From Actinophytocola oryzae (GTDB lineage: Bacteria > Actinomycetota > Actinomycetes > Mycobacteriales > Pseudonocardiaceae): a stretch of 64,000 bases of DNA. Position 1 is the first letter of the stretch; the number at the start of each line of letters is the position of its first letter. The stretch spans positions 62,001 through 126,000 of the forward strand of contig NZ_SOCP01000014.1 in NCBI RefSeq assembly GCF_004364325.1. Reading direction: 5' to 3'. The notes under the pieces were generated by a model. It saw only the letters and a program-made list of their open reading frames with translations. It did not search any database and was not told the DNA's origin. The position numbers and the translations under genes were made by a program. Shown piece after piece: positions 61,857 to 64,000 of this stretch.

Positions 61857-61960
61857 GCCCCCGAAGAGCGGCGACATCGCCTATCAGGGCAGGTCAGCGC
61901 TGGTTTGGCATCTGGGTTCAAAACCCGTCCAGTGTGCGTTCGAATCGCACCGGGGGCACC
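61857..61960 (+). other. tRNA 3'-end-like sequence, probable attachment site
   Basis: A perfect T arm, GTGCG TTCGAAT CGCAC (61934-61950), is followed by an acceptor-like CGGGGGC ACC (61951-61960). GCCCCCG at 61857-61863 could pair with it, but the 102-base span lacks a clear D arm and proper anticodon stem, so it is not a functional tRNA. Integrative elements of actinobacteria duplicate the 3' end of their target tRNA; with the integrase remnant 2.5 kb away, an att site is the best reading. Confidence 0.55.
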
Positions 61961-62139
61961 CTCACAAACCCACTCTGAACAGGCCCTTTGACCTGCGACG
62001 AAGCCTCCGAAGCTGATCATGAAACATCCGGCTCTACCCGGCTGGGACCGGCCAAATCCGGGTGATCGTCCCCCATACGCACCCCCGTTTTGGGTGCCGT
62101 CGACGCTGGGGCGGTGCTGACCAGACGGCGCCATGGTCT

Positions 62140-63155
62140 CTCAGTGAGGTGATCTCACCGACTTTCAGGTGAGTAGGCCATGTTCGAAATGGGTGAGGAC
62201 AAGTGCGGCTTTGACGATGTCGCCGATCTTGCTGGGACTGGCAGTGGTGTGGTGGAGGGCGCGCCAGCGGCCGGTGAGGACGGCGAAGCCGCGTTCGCCG
62301 ATGCAGCGTAGGCCGCGGAGCAGGGCGTTGTAGGTGCGGTTGTTCACGTGGAGTACCTGGTCACCGGGGGGGTTGTTTGATCGGAGTGTGTACGCCGATC
62401 CCGGCGCCTTCGTAGCCGCGGTCGGTCAGGGTGGGCAGGTCGAGGTGGGAGTAGGCCCAGTACAGGGCGCCGAGGACGTGTTCTCGGGCCACGGTGATGT
62501 CGTGCACCGAGCCGGGTTCGACGTCGGCCACCCATCGTGGGAACCCGTCCGGCCCGGAGAGTGCGTGGACGTTGCCGCCGTGCTCGTGGGCTTTCCCTGA
62601 GTACCAGAGGTCGATCGGTTTTCCTTTGACACTCATGGTTTGCTCGCTGCAGCGGTCCGCGGAGAAGATCTTCCCGTCCAGGATCACGTACGCCACCCCG
62701 TCGGCCTTGGCCTTCTCCAGGCCTTCATGCAGATCCGGCGCCTGGTCGGCGAGCACCTCGATGACCTCGTCGAGGTAGCGGTACCCGGTGGCGCGGGAGA
62801 CTCCGTGATCCCGCGCCAACGCGGTGACCTCGACGTTCTGACGGAACCAGCGCAACCCCAGCACCGCTTGCCGAAAGCAGGTCAACGCCCTGCTGTTGCG
62901 GCGGGTGCCACGCCGACAGCGTTCAGCGTGGAGCGGTCGGCTGAGGTACTGGGCGAGTTCACGCGGCACGTCGAGCATGGCACGATAGGCAATCACGGGG
63001 AGCCCCTGACATCGGACTTGATCTTCGCAAATCCAGTCCTACCAGGAGCTCCCCGCCCACATCTCACCGGCTCCCACGATCCACCGAGCCGCACCAACGA
63101 CACACGTTCACACCACGCCCACCAAACACGATCTAGCTGAGATCACCTCAGTGGG
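62140..63155. mobile_element. IS5-family insertion sequence
   Basis: About 1 kb. Inverted ends TGAGGTGATCTCA (62145-62157) and TGAGATCACCTCA (63138-63150) are exact reverse complements. Between them lies a single leftward transposase gene of the DDE_Tnp_4/IS5 type, broken by a frameshift. The right end overlaps the 3' end of a small secreted-protein gene. Confidence 0.85.
62165..62996 (-). pseudogene. IS5-family DDE transposase, frameshifted
   Basis: Residues from 62996: RELAQYLSRPLHAERCRRGT, VLGLRWFRQNVEVTALARDH, GVSRATGYRYLDEVIEVLAD (HTH), VAYVILDGKIFSADRC (first catalytic Asp), LPTLTDRGYEGAGIGVHTPI (second Asp). The frame ends at KQPPR; after a shift in a run of seven C (62363-62376 area) another frame continues with VNNRTYNALLRGLRCIGERG, TGRWRALHHTTASPSKIGDI to 62165. 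The family expects one protein. Homopolymer error, mutation or programmed slippage are all possible. Confidence 0.8.
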
Positions 63156-63282
63156 GTCTTCGGAGCGAGGAGGTCGTGAGAATGGCTGAGATACAGCGGG
63201 TTTCCATGCCAGGCCGACTGGTCGGAGTCGGGGCCGCAGCACCGGCCACTACCAGCGCGGCGCCTTGTCCTAGCTTGTTCAT
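63148..63282 (-). CDS. Small secreted peptide, 3' end altered by IS insertion
   Basis: 44 codons from ATG 63282, preceded by AAGGAGCTGAGG. The start MNKLGQGAALVVAGAAAPTP looks like a short signal peptide with an Ala-rich cleavage region. The stop falls inside the inverted end of the IS element (63138-63150), so the original 3' end was probably replaced. No family can be assigned. Confidence 0.4.
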   Translation of the reverse strand: MNKLGQGAALVVAGAAAPTPTSRPGMETRCISAILTTSSLRRPH

Positions 63283-63537
63283 CCTCAGCTCCTTGCCTAG
63301 CGCTGATCCGGCGGGTCTGGGCCGAGACAACACTCCGTATTCGCAGCGGACACCGTTTCGGCTTGGTTGGGGGCGATCTTCGACGACATCCTTCGTGGCG
63401 TTTGGCATCGACACCCATGGGAAACCCGTGGAGAAGCGCCCCAGACCCAGGCGGAAGTCACATCCGCACGATGTCGGCGCCTCGCTCCGGGACGGCGTGC
63501 ATGAGCCGACCACCTCCGGAGCGGTTACGGTTGCCTG
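63283..63537. promoter_or_regulatory. Divergent intergenic region before the epimerase
   Basis: 255 bases between divergent starts at 63282 and 63538; it must hold both promoters. No individual element can be assigned with confidence, and overlapping frames here are unsupported. Confidence 0.3.
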
Positions 63538-64000
63538 ATGCGGATACTGATCACGGGCGGAGCCGGGTTCATCGGTTCGCACATCGCGGACGCGTTGGTC
63601 GCTGCCGGTCATTCGGTGGTGTTGCTGGACGTGTTGTTGCCTCAGGCGCACGGCGGCGCCGAGGTTCCGTCCTGGTTGGACGGTCATGAGGTGGTGTTGG
63701 GTGATGTTCGGGACCGGGTGGTGCTGGACCGGGTGTTGCCTGGTGTCGACGCCGTGTGTCATCAGGCGGCGATGGTGGGGCACGGGTTGTACCCGTCGGA
63801 CGGGCCCGACTACACGAGTGTGAACGACTACGGCACGGCGGTGTTGCTCGCGGCCATGCACGCGCACGGGGTGGGTCGGTTGGTGTTGGCCAGTTCCATG
63901 GTTGTCTACGGCGAGGGCAGGTACGTCTGCCCGACACATCACGGGGTGGCTGCCGCGCCGCGACTCGCTGACGACCTCGCCGCTGGCAGGTTCGATCCGC
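63538..64000 (+). CDS. NAD-dependent epimerase/dehydratase, partial at window edge
   Basis: 154 codons visible from ATG 63538; the gene continues beyond the window. Extended SDR pattern: MRILITGGAGFIGSHIADAL (TGxxGxxG NAD-binding site at 6-13), LLDVLLPQ (acidic beta-2 end), VDAVCHQAAMVGHG, and the region LVLASSMVVYGEG (Ser of the catalytic triad and the following Y). Such enzymes act on nucleotide sugars or related sugar derivatives. Context outside the window is not visible. Confidence 0.88.
   Translation, partial: MRILITGGAGFIGSHIADALVAAGHSVVLLDVLLPQAHGGAEVPSWLDGHEVVLGDVRDRVVLDRVLPGVDAVCHQAAMVGHGLYPSDGPDYTSVNDYGTAVLLAAMHAHGVGRLVLASSMVVYGEGRYVCPTHHGVAAAPRLADDLAAGRFDP

Noticed and set aside
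61857..61960. Complete tRNA gene
   Set aside because: T arm and acceptor fit, but D arm and anticodon stem do not form with normal spacing, and the 102-base length is too long for an ordinary tRNA.
61709..62134. Minus-strand frame containing GAPGAIRTHTGRVLNP
   Set aside because: This peptide is the usual artefact of translating tRNA 3' ends and adjacent att DNA; it has no ribosome site and runs across the att-like segment.
62340..62400. Programmed frameshift in the IS5 transposase
   Set aside because: The family usually encodes one continuous protein and the break is in a seven-C run, so mutation or base-call error is simpler; kept only as a possibility.
1..64000. CRISPR arrays, rRNA genes and riboswitches
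   Set aside because: No regularly spaced direct repeats, rRNA-like segments or recognisable riboswitch cores were seen while reading the window.

Overview
The window is high-GC DNA from an actinobacterium. An origin in Pseudonocardiales or a near relative is an inference, resting on GTG starts, ATGA/GTGA-coupled operons, DUF397 and DUF5753 (Scr1-type) regulators, a SpoIIE-type PP2C phosphatase, a BTAD/SARP regulator and an actinobacterial Tad pilus locus. It reads as a mosaic: a few intact operons set among decayed mobile DNA, nonsense and frameshifted genes, and short duplicated gene fragments.

Layout. 0.7-4.3 kb: a PP2C phosphatase; a gene broken by an in-frame TGA that overlaps an XRE-ImmA/IrrE peptidase; a transposase stub. 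4.7-6.6 kb: an ArdC-like antirestriction protein and a Cys-rich partner, beside a large hairpin. 7.1-17.4 kb (minus strand): a complete Tad/Flp pilus operon (lipoprotein, secreted protein, CpaB, TadZ, TadA, TadB, TadC, pilin-like peptide, two TadE proteins, a TadG-like protein, a small coiled protein and a LysM-BTAD regulator). 17.8-24.7 kb: MFS exporter, membrane GGDEF protein with a damaged signature, HxlR regulator, the prepilin peptidase that would serve the pilus, a secreted protein, a polytopic membrane protein and a FlK-like thioesterase. 25-28 kb: a DUF397/Scr1 regulatory pair and small genes.

30-39.7 kb holds the most unusual block. An HTH-TPR regulator is divergent from a tightly coupled six-gene operon: two dCTP-deaminase-like proteins, a PEP-synthase/rifampin-phosphotransferase-like protein, a P-loop (d)NMP-kinase-like protein, a CYTH-domain protein and a SET-domain protein. 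A GT2 glycosyltransferase, a HIT hydrolase and an M20-like amidohydrolase follow. The two deaminase paralogues have lost opposite halves of the known active site. I recognise no described system with this composition. A nucleotide-modifying or nucleotide-sensing pathway, for metabolism or defence, is an inference.

40.6-59 kb is a defence island. It has two convergent giant NTPases with nuclease-like domains at opposite ends (STAND/NACHT, Avs-like logic), a divergent DUF4238/unknown pair, and a complete Wadjet jetABCD operon. From 59 to 63.2 kb there is wreckage: an IS3 stub, an FAD-monooxygenase fragment, a frameshifted tyrosine-recombinase remnant, an XRE antitoxin beside a frameshifted AbiEii toxin stub, a tRNA 3'-end-like att site and an IS5-family element. 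An NAD-dependent epimerase runs off the right edge.
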